A stretch of DNA of 64,000 nucleotides, taken from Epiperipatus broadwayi. Lineage: Eukaryota > Onychophora > Udeonychophora > Euonychophora > Peripatidae. The DNA is taken from positions 9,009,923 through 9,073,922 of the forward strand of contig JAQFVV010012405.1 in the NCBI GenBank assembly GCA_028023455.1, written 5' to 3'. A program made the translations under genes and the position numbers. Below, in pieces: positions 36,041 through 47,883 of the stretch. Position 1 is the first letter of the stretch. The number at the start of each line of letters is the position of its first letter. The notes below the pieces were generated by a model that had not been told where the DNA came from, did not search any database, and saw nothing but the letters and a program-made list of their open reading frames with translations.

Positions 36041-36710
36041 TAAATTATCTGAGTTTAATTTCCAACTTTAATTTTTCAGAACTATTTTTTATTTAATGTT
36101 TTTATATTATATTGTTTTCTATTGATATCACTTTAAAATCTTATTAATCGTCTTTTATTTGAAAGTATTATCTTATTCAACTTCTATATAATCTTAATGC
36201 AAGTGGCTTATATATTCATATTACTAATAATTATTTATTAAGCTAAATACTATATTATTATTAGCCCAGACAGAGATTTCAAACTTAAGTAAAAACAAAC
36301 TTTTTTTTTTCATACATATCTTTTTTTTACACATCCTTTTTTTTTTTATTATCATATATGGGTGATATTAAATTTATATGTATTTCAAAACTTTAGTCTA
36401 ACTATATCATAGTTTAAATAAACAATTAGAAAAGAGCAAATAATCCTAAAGGTGTTTCTTTGCTGAACTATCGTTTGCCTATGTTACCATTCTCTTTCAA
36501 ATGTTTTCATCATCCTTTATTATTTAACTATTGTATTTAGTCATAATTTAATCTACAAGCGAACATTTCTTTCGGCATCTTAATTATGATTACGATCTTT
36601 GTAAATAAGTAGATCGTTATTAATAATTTATATTCGACTAGAATTTGTTACCTTCAGTCAGATATAATCTGAAACTTGCCTAAACGTCAATATATCTCTT
36701 CTTTTAAATA
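36041..36710. other. AT-rich spacer, no gene seen
   Basis: Homopolymer-rich (T runs at 36301-36350). 36550-36660 keeps a few CpGs. No gene or repeat is recognised. Confidence 0.5.
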
Positions 36711-37010
36711 TAGGGAATTTGAACACAGACTTTCAAGCACCCTTCAACTATTCACACTATCTCATATCACTGATATACATGACCGCACACATGTAGAAAT
36801 GATAAATAATCATACGTATTTTGTGCTGAACCAGCACTCATCAACTGGCCCAGATCAGCATCTCCCACACATACACATAATCAGTGCTCAGTATATTGGT
36901 GATTATTTATCTTTTCTACATGTGTGTGGTCATGTATATCAGTGATATGAGATAGTGTGGATATTTGAAGGGTGCTTGAAAGTTTATGTTCAAATACCCT
37001 ATATTTACAA
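36711..37010. repeat. Foldback of family F
   Basis: Left: TAGGGAATTTGAACACAGAC, CACCCTTCAACTATTCACAC and GACCGCACACATGTAGAAA. Right: TTTCTACATGTGTGTGGTC, GTGTGGATATTTGAAGGGTG and GTTCAAATACCCTATA. The left arm extends farther (to about 36890) than the right, so the dyad is asymmetric. B-box-like ends read outward. Confidence 0.85.
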
Positions 37011-37095
37011 TTAAACTCCATGTATATGAAGAATGCCTGTATTTCAAATATTATACCTCTTCTTATAAACTTTTTCTTAATACGTCTTTAATATA

Positions 37096-37300
37096 TAAGG
37101 GATTCGAACTCAATTCTCCATGCCATCTCATATTGCTGACCCACCTGATCACACACATGTTGAAAAGATCACCTTTTCAACATGTGTGTGATCAGGTGGT
37201 CAGCAATTGTGTGATCAGGTTGGTCAGCAATATGAGGTGGCATGGAGAATCAATTGAGGGTTTGTGTGAAAGTCTGAGTTCGATTCCCTTATATATTACA
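37096..37300. repeat. tRNA-like hairpin palindrome with consensus B-box
   Basis: The centre TGTTGAAAAGATCACCTTTT, followed by CAACA, is a near-continuous hairpin at about 37170. The outer arms carry GGGATTCGAACTC (left) and GAGTTCGATTCCC (right, 37276-37288); the right one fits GWTCRANNC exactly. The right arm 37229-37295 looks like a degenerate tRNA: 5' AATATGAGG can pair with 3' CCCTTATATT, with TGGCATGGAGAATCAATTGA as a D-arm-like segment between. The ~30-bp GTGTGATCAGGTGGTCAGCA block is repeated in the right arm. It is not a functional tRNA; no normal anticodon arm is evident. Confidence 0.85.
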
Positions 37301-38699
37301 GTATATATGTGCAGTGTGTGTGTAAGCCTGTATAGTGTATTAAATTAATGCGTCTTTATTGATACTGCTAAACAGATTTATACGTAATATCTTTGAACGT
37401 CTTTAAAATTTTATTTTCAGTGTTTGTTTTTATCTTCTCTTCAGTTTACATTTGCGCTCATATATATATTTAATAAATTTTTAATAGTTATTTTGTTAAT
37501 GCTGCATATTTTTTTTTATTGTAATACTTGCTAATGTATAGGTGTATAAAATATATATTTATGTGGGTCTGTTATACTAATTTACTAATCTTATGCATAT
37601 ATACTCGTGTACATGCATTACTAGCTAAAATAAATTATAAATGTAATCTTTTAAAGGTTTTTTTTAAAGAAGTATTTTATTTTTCAAATAAATTACGTAA
37701 TATTACGATTTCATCAGTTTTTGAACTCTTTTACCTGTTTATTAGGTAGCAATATTGATTTGGTGTTTATTTAAACCAGAGTTTTACCGCTTGCTAATTT
37801 TCTTTTTAACGAGTGTTGAGTTCCATTTCGTAAGTCCCAAAGATTTCTCGAGTAATATAACATGACCTCACGTACTCCTCCGAGATTAAAACATCTGTTT
37901 GCTAAAAGCATCGCTCGACAAACTATTGGTCGTTAGTCGAAGAACGAAAGCAATTTCGTGATAGATGAGTATACAGAGAAAACCCAATAAGTGCGTAATG
38001 CTAAAGTTCATTTGCATAATGAGAATATTTTTTTCTTTTAGTTTTTATTATTTAATAGATATATTTATGAACTAAAAAGTTAGACATTTTTATTGAAATC
38101 GCGCATTTTAACTTACAGCATAACTTTTTTTAACATTACAAAGATATTTACCTATACATAAAACATTTAGAGGTGTAATTAACAATTCTGTTCCATTTTT
38201 AATGAACTCTGTTGATTTTACATCTATTATGTCTTTTAATTATCTTTTATTAAATATTTTTTTCAATTCATGAAATCAAACAACCCACGCATATATGTTT
38301 ATAACAAGAACGTAGTTAATAAAATCCTTTCTGTAAGAGTTCACCTTTCATGGGGATCAAGATGCTTCAAAATGCAACAAAACTGTAAATGTAATATAAT
38401 ATCTTCATTAAAACAACATTAAAACAACAACTTAACAAAGAATTAATCTTCTGAACATATTGTAACTTTTATTTTGTAAGTATACGTCGAAAAACATGTT
38501 CTGTAGTTAAATGTCTAAACATTTATTAAATTATTATAACAATATTATATGTCTTTTTTATAGGTTTATCCATATACTTCCAAGGACAGTTTTCTTAATC
38601 TTACTATACAGCCATTTATTTATGCTTTAAAAATCAATGGATAACAGATGGTATTCTGCAATAATATATCCATAATCCACAATATATAAAAAGTTACCT
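37301..38699. other. Unassigned tract; CpG-retaining stretch at 37780-38000
   Basis: No gene is seen. 37780-38000 holds about 14 CpGs (CTCGAGTAA, CTCCTCCGAG, CATCGCTCGACAA, GGTCGTTAGTCGAAGAACGA), unusual for the window. It may be unmethylated, young or regulatory; no motif supports a specific role. Confidence 0.4.
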
Positions 38700-38960
38700 G
38701 CACTAACCAAGTGAAATGACTTAAATTCAAAATCTGTTTTTTTTTCTTTTAATTTCAAGCTATTAATTTGAATAGTATAAAAAAAATAAAGTAAAACGAT
38801 TGTTGGATGCTAAAGCTTATTTAAAAATTCCAACATTAAATCTTAATTTTGCTCACGAATGCAAAAGCCAGAAATTGGTCGGTGATGGAGATACAACAGT
38901 ATTATACCATATATGAATCATTTATTAACCAAGCTTCAATAGTTGGATCTTTAGTATGGT
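38700..38960 (+). repeat. Interspersed repeat, family C copy
   Basis: TTTCAAGCTATTAATTTGAA with TAGTATAAAA, then CTCACGAATGCAAAAGCCAG and AAATTGGTCGGTGATGGAGA parallel the family C blocks at 5 kb and 40.9 kb. No coding capacity. Confidence 0.55.
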
Positions 38961-39479
38961 AAAGAGAACTGCTCTTGTATATGTAAAACTTATTTCTTTT
39001 ATTTTCTTTATGGATTGCATATAAGGTTAGCCTAAACGATATTGGTATTTATTCTGAAACTATTTACAAACAAATCAGTTTTAGTCCAGAAAGCTTTTTA
39101 CACCTGATTTTTAAACAGACGCATTTTATCAATAACCTAAAGCATGATTTTCTCCAGGAAAAAAAAAAAAAGAGCCAAAATCCTGCATTAAACATTCACA
39201 TAATTTGATAATTCTTTCTCTCTCCATGCATTAGATTTAACATAAATATTTATATGCACACTATTTAATTACTTTATCTTTCTCCATAAAAGCTTTACAT
39301 TTAGATTACTTAAAAAGCATCTTCAGCATTCTTTTACAAAATTAAGAAAACGGTGAAGTAGAAAACCTTTTTAAAACCAGTCTAATCAACTGTCAGTGGT
39401 GAAGTTTTTTTTGATTTTATATTTTACTCTTTAGTTAAAAATAGCTAGAAACTCTTTATTGAGCAATAGAGAAATGTTT
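38961..39479. other. AT-rich spacer, no gene seen
   Basis: No gene or repeat family is recognised. Confidence 0.5.
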
Positions 39480-40690
39480 TGATGGGTATGTATGGATTCA
39501 TCCTCCTCATCGCTTTCAGTCTTTATTAATTCAGTACAGGCTGAAGGTCTTTTAAAGTTTAATCCAGTCTCCAATTGATAACTTCTTTTCTCTACAGCAC
39601 ACCTATAAACTTTCTTGTTTCATCCATCTATCTCACATGTGATCTCTTTCAAGATTTTTATAATATCTTGGGATCCAGTATATGGCTTTGGCTAACCATT
39701 TGTTATCATTTCTTCTAGCAATATGTCTAGCCATCTCCATTTAGTCTCATACTTTTTTCAGTTATGTTAATAATACCTTTAAGCATCACATGATCACATT
39801 TCCTATACTAGCACATTAATTGTTGATAAACAGAGCAAAATTCTCCATACAGTATTGCCACCTGTGCTAAACAGAGTAATCAATGGAAATGTGATCATGT
39901 GATGCTTAATGGTTTAACACCAATCCTGCCTAATAGGATAGTGGTGGCTATGGTTGTAAAAGAGCCAAAGACACCAAAATGTATGGGTGCTGAACTAAGT
40001 TCAGACCCATATGACTATATAAGCTATTGAGCTTAGATTGAAAATATTTTTTGTGTTTTCAATTTCATTCTCATAGTTTTGTAGTTAAGTAGAGATAAAA
40101 GGTGGTGGCTAGAGGGTTGCATTAGATCCTAAGATCTAGATGCAGTGCTCTCAGATCCAAAGCTCCTCACTGATGAAGGCCACAAGCCAGAAACTAGTCT
40201 GGGGATATTGAATGAGTAGGCATTAGATAGGGATTTTATGCACAAGCCTTCTGGCATCCATTGATTACTCTGTTTAGCACAGGTGGCAATACTGTATGGA
40301 GAGTTTTGCTCTGTTTAATAATACCTGTTTGTTCTCTTAGTCATGTATTACACTTTGTTTTTTCCTATCAACACACATCTCTCCATACTCTAATGAATGA
40401 TTTAAAGTCTCTATATAGCTGTTAAGCATTCAAATTTCAGATCCATAAATAATACATAGTAAAATACATATATTAAAAGCCCTCAAATGTATAGGCCTAT
40501 TTCCTTGTAATAATGATTTCTTTCCTCTATTATATTCCTGTCTATATTAAAAATTTGATCTAGATTTTTATAATTGCTAATTTTTAATTTGTGATTACCA
40601 GTCTTTATTGTTTTCTTCTGAGAAAATTCATTGATTACATATCTATAAATCTTGAGTTCACTTGTAAAATCTTCAGCTACTTTAACCAAT
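39480..40690 (-). pseudogene. LINE endonuclease/RT tail (family D), copy 2, split by a foldback element
   Basis: On the minus strand, 40689-40326 reads a segment with YRYVINEFSQKKTIKTGNH and later (with stops) SMERCVLIGK, as in the pre-terminal RT region. After a 536-bp insertion, 39766-39480 continues with a KWRW-like segment, then EEMITNG in one frame and, through frameshifts, a DNKW-like segment followed by a DET-K/EIRKFAGVL-type stretch. This corresponds to 22568-22990 (ISRRDDNRW). The two halves are collinear when the insertion and one target-duplication copy are removed. Many stops; inactive. Confidence 0.75.
39779..40314. mobile_element. Foldback element G, copy 1, with 12-bp target duplication
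   Basis: TTAATAATACCT is present on both sides (39767-39778 and 40315-40326), proving insertion into the LINE copy. Inverted repeats of ~55 bp lie at 39836-39890 and 40257-40312 (AGCAAAATTCTCCATACAGT versus ACTGTATGGAGAGTTTTGCT). The start (AAGCATCACATGATCACATT) is repeated inverted just inside the left arm (GGAAATGTGATCATGTGATG, 39889-39908), a local rearrangement. The interior contains CACTGATGAAGGCCACAAGC then CAGAAACTAGTCTGGGGATA, shared with family C. No protein is encoded. A non-autonomous retro- or foldback element is inferred. Confidence 0.88.
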
Positions 40691-40719
40691 TTTCAAAATC
40701 TTTCAAAATTTGAACCCCA

Positions 40720-41080
40720 GGCCATTATTAATATTACAGAAAGAAATTTTAAAATATAGTTGTCATAAAACTAAGACTTCCAAAATATGCAGAAGTTATC
40801 CTGGTGTCAGATGTATATAAGTAGAAAAATTGAGTTAGCTTGAGTTTAAAAGTTTAAAGTTTCTTTGAATTTCAGGATATCACTTTGAATAGTATAAAAG
40901 AGTTAAAAATAACTGCTAGATGTATCATGCAGTAGTTACAGTTTTGAATCCTATTCATTAATGGTAAAGGCAGATGAGAATTTTATAGCTTTAAGTCATT
41001 TGGTGTCCACTGATTCCTCAAATTTACAGCAGATAGCTCTGAAGTAGGGTGAAAGAATTTCTATTGAAAGCAAATAAGAA
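40720..41080 (+). repeat. Interspersed repeat, family C copy
   Basis: GAATTTCAGGATATCACTTT with GAATAGTATAAAAGAG, GGTGTCCACTGATTCCTCAA and CAGCAGATAGCTCTGAAGTA match the order of family C blocks elsewhere. Confidence 0.55.
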
Positions 41081-41109
41081 AGACTGATAATTTTATATAT
41101 AAATAATTT

Positions 41110-41222
41110 CTTTTTTTTTTTCCATATGTCAAAGCATTGGCCGGGAAGTGAACCCATGATAACTGTCTGCAAGAAACTGCTTGCTTGCAAGGTGGCTGCG
41201 CTGACTCTCAGCTACCAATGCT
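41110..41222 (-). mobile_element. Minimal tRNA-derived SINE, copy 4
   Basis: Minus strand: perfect seven-base acceptor pair GCATTGG/CCAATGC, A-box-like TAGCTGAGAGTCAGCGC, B-box-like GGGTTCACTTCCC, tail TTTGACATATGG plus poly(A). Flanks TAATTTCTTT (left) and TAATTGTCTTT (right) are a possible imperfect target duplication. This copy lacks the CCCGGG block of copies 1 and 2. Confidence 0.8.
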
Positions 41223-41854
41223 AATTGTCTTTGAAACACTAATACAACTATTAGAAAAAATAGATTGTGGAATTTTTAATTTTCCAAGTGTTCTCATCAT
41301 CACAGTTTCTTTTCAAGTTCAAATTCTAATCAACAGAAGACACTATGTAGTGTTTCATTGTGGTAAAGTTGATGATCCAGATGAAAAAGGTACTTGGATC
41401 AACTTTTAGCTGAGTAAAGTAAAAAAAAGTTACTTTGTGTTAACTGAATAAAAATGTTAATTTCAATTTGGCACATACGTGTTTATGCGAACTCAGACCA
41501 GCCAATCATATGATTATATATTTTTAAATTATTGTTGTACATGCAACTGAGTCATACGTTATTCATAGGCTTCAGAATAAAAGTTCGAAATTAATCTACA
41601 TTGTTCAGATCAATGTCTATGCATTGACTAAAAATAAAGAAATATTATTGTCTAAAGAATAGATATTTACCACAATTTTACTTGAAGCTTTCCATTTGGA
41701 TTTTATGTTTTACAGCTTTTAAATCAAGTTTCAATATTTTCTTATTTTCTCTACAAAAACTAATTATTAACTTTCTTCTCACATATATTTGTAAATCAAA
41801 ATCTGTGACATTTTATTTTCCTTAATATAATCTCTTTTACTTACATCTATATCA
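41223..41854. other. AT-rich spacer, no gene seen
   Basis: The open frame 41185-41409 runs out of the SINE and has no recognisable domain, so it is not called as a gene. Confidence 0.5.
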
Positions 41855-42110
41855 TCATCATCGTTTTCAACCATTATCGATTCATTGCAGGATGAAGACC
41901 TTTTCAAGTTCAATATGTCTCTGATCTCTAACATCTCTTCTCCACATCATTTCAGCACACATTCTTATTTCATCCATCCTTCTCACTCGTGGTCTCTTTC
42001 TAGGTCTTTTAAAATCTTTTGGAATCTAGTTGAATATTTCATTATCCATCTATTATCATCTCTTTTAGAAATATGTCCAGCTCACCTCCACTTTAGTTTT
42101 TTAATATAAT
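41855..42110 (-). pseudogene. LINE endonuclease/RT extreme C-terminus (family D), copy 3
   Basis: Minus strand reads (frames mixed) KWR/RWAGHISKRDDNRWI, followed by FQKILKDLERDHEWEGWMK and, after a stop, MLEIRDILNLKRSSSCNE. These are the same blocks as in copies 1 and 2. Only the last ~85 codons remain. Confidence 0.75.
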
Positions 42111-42609
42111 AATCATTTTATTTAATTGTAATCTATTACAGCATTTTATTTCAATCTACTACTATCACAACATTGTTAATTACAACTATTTATTTAGTTT
42201 CATTATTAATTTCACCACCAGTCGACCAAAACACCACCATAGATGTTTGCCCTATATTTTCTTTATTATTTTCTATTCTTTTGATAATAAAATCATAGTA
42301 GGTCCAGTTTAAATTTGTTGGACTTGTCTGTTACTGATACATTCGGAAATAACTACCGGATCATATGATAAAATCTTTTGTAAATACAATTTAGTGGAGT
42401 CTGTAATGCCTGCACTATTATTTTCAGTCGATAAAAGATCTCTCTTGCAGCCGCTAGATGGTAAGTAGAATAAAAATTTACACATCACTTACTTACTAAT
42501 TACATATTCAAAAATAAGGTAATTTTGACATTACTTTAGAAACCAAAAAGATTTTATTTTTAATAAGTTTGGAAAAAAATCAAAGCATTAATTAAATGTA
42601 GGTAAATAA
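42111..42609. other. AT-rich spacer, no gene seen
   Basis: No gene or repeat is recognised. It may include degraded sequence of the Penelope fragment that follows. Confidence 0.45.
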
Positions 42610-42616
42610 TAATTTA

Positions 42617-42871
42617 CAGGCATCTCTGGCCACACGATTGGCACAACTCAGGTATTCGTATAGAGCACGCAATGATCCTTCTACTTATTCAGTTTTTTAT
42701 CAGCACCAGTGCACAAGTCACCATGAGTGCATTCCGGACAATCCTACCATCGTATGTAGAGAGAGACATGACCTCAAAAGAAAGATCAAAGAGGCTTTAT
42801 TTATCTCTCGTGACAGCGATGCCATAAACAGGAAGGACATGTGTTTTTCTCTATCAAAAAGATGGAATTAG
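42617..42871 (+). pseudogene. Penelope-like element C-terminal fragment, copy 1
   Basis: The open frame (stop at 42871) reads ATRLAQLRYSYRARND, a spacer, CIPDNPTIVCRERHDLKRKI, then KEALFISRDSDAINRKD and ends SLSKRWN. The RE-x-x-x-KR-x-IKEAL-x-I-x(n)-(L/I)NR pattern is typical of the end of the GIY-YIG endonuclease region of Penelope-like elements. The same pattern with a clearer GIY-YIG core is at 51866-52345. The reverse transcriptase and the GIY core are missing, so this is a truncated copy. Family assignment is by motif only. Confidence 0.6.
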
Positions 42872-44399
42872 CATATTTGCATAAATTTAAATGTAAGCAA
42901 GCTATGATTATGAATGAAGGCAAGATCCTTTGAAAGTGCTCAGCTGTTTTAATATTTTTAGTTAGCCATTTGTATTTGTATTACAGCTTTTGGGAGCAGT
43001 TGCGCTGCACACGCACTTGTGCTTGAGTCTAATATATAGTATAAAGATTAAAGAGCCTTTTCACAGGACATAGACCAACTGAGTCTTTTCATAAGACATA
43101 GAGCATCTTCTAACCAACAATATTCATAGATGAACAACATAGAATAAGGCAGGACTCATCAGGCTTATTAATTATAAATGGTGAGGGTTTGAGAGACTTT
43201 TCACTCTTGTTTTACCTACTAGAATTGTTAGATACCTGTTTACCTTCAATATTTGATATTAGTTGAGTTAATAGTAGCCATCTACTGGGAAATATAAAGT
43301 TTAATACAAAATGATTCCAACTATTCAATCTAGGTCAACCGAAATCATAGATGAGGCAGGTATGTTACTGTTGCAAATGAGGCTTTTACACACAGAGGTC
43401 CCTAGTGACGATTTTTTCAGACACTCATTGCTAAGGTTTACAGCCTTGTTAAAACTATTATTACTATTTAAAAAAATTATACTTATGCTATACATGTATT
43501 ATTAATGTTATTATGTACTATTTTTTTAATGGCTTTGAATGAAACCTTGCATGATTTAGTGCAGTGATTGAATGTCAGATTCTGGATCTTAAGATTAAAG
43601 GATTACAGTCTAGCCCTTTCACTTCCAGTGCTCAAACTTATGATGAATTCCCCAGTAATAATCAATTTGATTACTATTATTAGTGGTTTTGATAAATGTC
43701 TGATAATTCCAAAAGATAAAACTTTGTTTTTAACGTCACTTTTACTTCATGCAACTAAAGTACCAACAATACTTCAATTTTTAGAACTTTATTTGCACTT
43801 ATTTGATTGGATTTTAGATTTAATATCCAAACTAGGAAGGGGGGGTATTGTCCCCTGTTGAATTTAGAGCCCAACCTCCTGAAGCTCACTTTACTCTCTG
43901 ATACCCTTTCCATAGCGGCTATGGAAAAATATTTATTTCTAATACTTCTTCCCATACAGTTTATATAGTGTTTTGAAATTCCAATAGAATTACATTAATG
44001 TTGGACAACATTTGAAAAGAATAATACTAAACATATATGTGTAGGATTTAACATCCTCCTCATTTAAATGTGTTACGTAAAATTGTCACATAATTTTTTT
44101 GTTACTTGTATTTCTAAGTTCTATTTTTGAAAGCAGATTGTTTATTGCCAAAAAAAAAAATAAAATAGAAACATTGAAAGAATGTAATAACAAAGAGTCT
44201 ATTATCAATGCTTTTAAGAAAATGCTGAAAGATTTAAATATCTTAAGCTTTTCTCCTGCTTCAAATTCTGATAATTTCTGTTGTTCAATCTGGTGAGAGT
44301 TTTTGGAAATGCTCAACTTTTCTGTTCATATAAAATCTTTATTTTATACTAAAACTCAATAAATTGAATTTGATTTCTTGTTAATTTAATTTTATAAAT
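42872..44399. other. Unassigned tract, no gene seen
   Basis: Open frames at 43311-43505, 43568-43861 and 44099-44316 are hydrophobic or low-complexity and have no recognisable domain. None is called as a gene. Confidence 0.45.
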
Positions 44400-44640
44400 G
44401 AATATTATTCTAAAAAATCATATTTGGCCAATTTAAATATTTAAAAACTGACTTGCAAATATCACAATGTATCATATAAATACCACATAGAAGACATTTA
44501 TGTAAATACTTTTTAACAAATTCTTTTGTATTTGTATGGTTTTTTATGTGAATAAATGAAAGTATGTTTATAACTCTATCAAATTCTGCTTTAAAATCTG
44601 ATTTTTTTTACAATACTTACAGTTTTGAAAAAAGTTTAAC
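44400..44640 (-). pseudogene. Possible C2H2 zinc-finger relic
   Basis: Minus-strand frames carry pieces of a C2H2 array: CKYCKKNQILKQNLIEL (about 44600), then HKKPYKYKRIC and KVFT with an intervening stop (about 44510-44550), resembling the HTGEKPYKC linker followed by GKxFT. Then HCDICKSVFKYL (about 44430-44470). The pieces are in different frames separated by stops, so it is at best a decayed fragment. In AT-rich DNA such Lys/Tyr-rich matches can arise by chance. Confidence 0.35.
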
Positions 44641-46362
44641 ACAAAGTTAATAGTGATAGACAATAATGTAAACAGACACTTTTTTTCTTTATATTATGGT
44701 CAAATTTATTAACTTGTATTTCTAAAAATAAAATATAAATGAATAAATTGAAAGTTTTATCTGTTTATTTCTTTTTGTTTTAAATAATTATCAACCAATT
44801 GGTGTGTAAAAATAATCAAAAATAGTTTATAAACAAGCAAAAAATCTTATTTCATTGTACTTTAAAATCATCATATGAAAACAAGACACAAAAGATGTGA
44901 ATGTCCTATCAAAACAATATCAAAAAATGAAAATAAAGGAGAATTCCTTAGATATCTGTGCAATCCACAAGATATTGATCTTTTTAGATTTTTTAAAAAT
45001 TTTAACATCAAAAAAGTATTATTGGAAATTCTATATTTAAAAAAACCCCACATCATTATTACTTAGGGCAATGTTAATACTACAATTCACAGTTATAGAA
45101 CAACAACACTTTTTCTGAAGGAACTCCCAATGATTCTTAATGTAGAGTTATCAAGTTAATTTAAAGATTTTACCAAAAACTATAAAATTACTTATAAAAT
45201 TAAGTTCTATTTTTCCTGTATTAAATGAGTCCACAAAGTGCAACTTTAGTCTTTAAGTTTTTTTTTTTAACATGTATTTAATTGGGCCAAAGCAAGTTTA
45301 TTTTTAAATAAATAATTATTAATACTTTTTCAAAATATTAAATGTTTTACTACAGATACTCTGTTTCATTTTTACCATTTTATTCTATTTTATAAAGATT
45401 GCCTCTTAGCTCATTACCATCAGATTACTTATTAACAGATTGACGTCCAGGATTTTTAATGAACTACATCATTTTATTTCTATATCTGGTTTGCTTATGA
45501 TTCTATATATACAGAATAGGTTTGATTTATATGAGATAATTTAATATTCTAAGTAATCATTTCCATACTTCTGTTAGTTAATAAGAAGAATCATTCTATA
45601 AAAGCTCATGTACCAGGTTGGGTTCAACTTAAATAATCAGAGATTTGGCTTAATTTTTACTAAAGTGAAAAAATACAGTGACCTTTAACTCTGAATTTCC
45701 ATTCTTTTACTGTGACAAACTTCACAGTGAAATATCATAGTTGTAAGCATATTATACAACTAAAAATAAACATTGTTGCAGTCTTGTGCAGTTTTCCAGA
45801 TAATATTCTTTTAGTTCAATATATTATTAATGGATTCCAGCCTCTAAGTAAAAGTCTAAAAATGTTATACTAACATTTGATATTGCAATGTATAATCTTA
45901 TAAGATGGAAAGGTGCTCATGATTTAGAAGTGTCTTTTTTGCAACTAATCTCTACATCTGAAAATAAGTTCATTATCTGTCATTATGAAAAATTTGATAA
46001 AAGAAAAAACACACATATATTTTAACTTTATTTAGTAAAACAGAGTAAGAAAATGTAAAGGTAGCTGGGGAGAGGATAAGAATGGGTAAAATAAAATAAA
46101 GATGAAAGAATTTAGTTGAAAAAAATAAAGTGTCTTTTGATATTAAATTGTTATGAGTACATTCTTATTACAAGCATTAAATTGTTACCAGTTTTAAAAC
46201 TCCTCTGTGATTGTATTTCTAATTTTAATTGTAATTAAAAATAGATATGAAAAAATGATAAATCATACTTATTTAGAACAATTAATATTTAGCTAATAAT
46301 GTTTTGAAATTTAATAAACTTAGCTTTAAAATTTTTTGAAAGGCTTTGCTTATTATATATAT
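44641..46362. other. AT-rich tract, no gene seen
   Basis: The paired open frames at 44871-45066 on both strands have no recognisable domain. No repeats shared with the window were found. Confidence 0.5.
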
Positions 46363-47594
46363 ATTGAAATGAACAATCTATTGTTCATTTCAATAAACAA
46401 AAAAAAAAGATATTTTTTTCCTAAGCAAAATGAACTATAATAAGTCTATGCAAATTTGTTTATTTTTTTAAAGACAAGAACTAAAATGAGGTTAAAAACA
46501 ACAAGTTTGGGATCTAAAAATCAGTTATTCTTTTCTTCTAATCAGATTGGAATACTACTTCCAGAATTTTACCACGCCTTGTAAATAAAAAGGAGGGAGT
46601 TTACTAACAGATAGCTAGACTAATCTGAAATGTGCTGAATGATACTTTGAATAACACCAGCTGAAATGAAGAATCAACACTTATTTAAAAGAGATCTAGA
46701 AATTATGAATTTTTATATGTCAGAAAATAAATAAATAATTAATTTTTTTGGGGTGAGCCTTATATTTAAATAGTGATTTGTACTTCATTTTAAATAATCT
46801 GAATTTGTAAATAATGCTTGTTATCCAAATGTTATTTAAAAGAAACTGTCAGTAAAAAAAAAAAAGAAAAGGAGATGAATTGTAAAAACTTCTCTTTACA
46901 TGATAAAATTATTTTTTAAAGAAAAAAAAATTATATATCACATATGTACTCTAAATTTATAAATTGTATATAAGTTATTAATAGGGAAAAATAATGATAA
47001 TCATGTTAATACAATGTAAACCTATAAATATCCCAAAGAGTCACTCCTTAGAGTTATTGTATAGAAGGTTTATTCACTTAGGGTTTAGACTAAAAGAGCC
47101 CATCCCCTTTATACTTATTATAATATAAGAGGTTACGTTTAGGAATAGAATCTAAAAGAGACCATTTGTTATGATTATTATAAGAAAGCTAGCATTGATA
47201 TATATACCATATAGAAACTTTATATGTGTAAGTACTATGAGACATTTGAGACAAAGAAATTTTATATATATGAATTCATACCTGTGTAAAATTATATTTA
47301 AGTTTAATGAAGACTGGATTAAAGGTATGGTGAATGTGACATTATTTAATATATTGATACTGTGATTTATAAAGATTAGAGGATTTTGTTAAAGAAATAA
47401 ATTGCATATCAATTAATGATTACACTTTGTAAAAAAGGTATTATGTGAAGTGTTAACTTTATTTAAAAAAATAAATTGTACATTAATTAATAAATACATT
47501 TGTAAATAAATTATTATTATTGTTATATCATTTGTTACTTTCCTTATGGAAGAGTGCTTGGTAGAATGGTTTACCATCATTTATTGGGAGTAAC
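46363..47594 (+). repeat. Left terminal repeat of the 46-50 kb element
   Basis: Begins with a hairpin (TTGAAATGAACAAT / ATTGTTCATTTCAA, 46364-46396) and ends about GGGAGTAACTT. Confidence 0.65.
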
Positions 47595-47883
47595 TTGGTA
47601 GTTGTTAATTTTTGGTTTGCTCAGGGTGAGTGCTTCAATTTTCAGTTGTTGTAAACTCCCGTTTGCCTGAATTAGATGAATGATATCATTGACCAGATAT
47701 TTTTTTTTCTATATTGTAATTATATTGTAAAACAAAGCAACTTGTGCTGTGAAGAAGATATATAAATATATGCAGTGTTTTGGAGTGTTCCAGGGATTGA
47801 TCTTAGCACTGTTGGTGGTATATCCAATTATAAATATATTTCATATAATAAGTTTATGACATTTAAAAATAAAGTCTAATAAA

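Noticed and set aside
36676-37348. Open frames of 89 and 120 codons
   Set aside because: They run through foldback repeats and have no protein-family features.
43568-43861. 97-codon hydrophobic open frame
   Set aside because: No recognisable domain, no start or splice context, and length compatible with chance.
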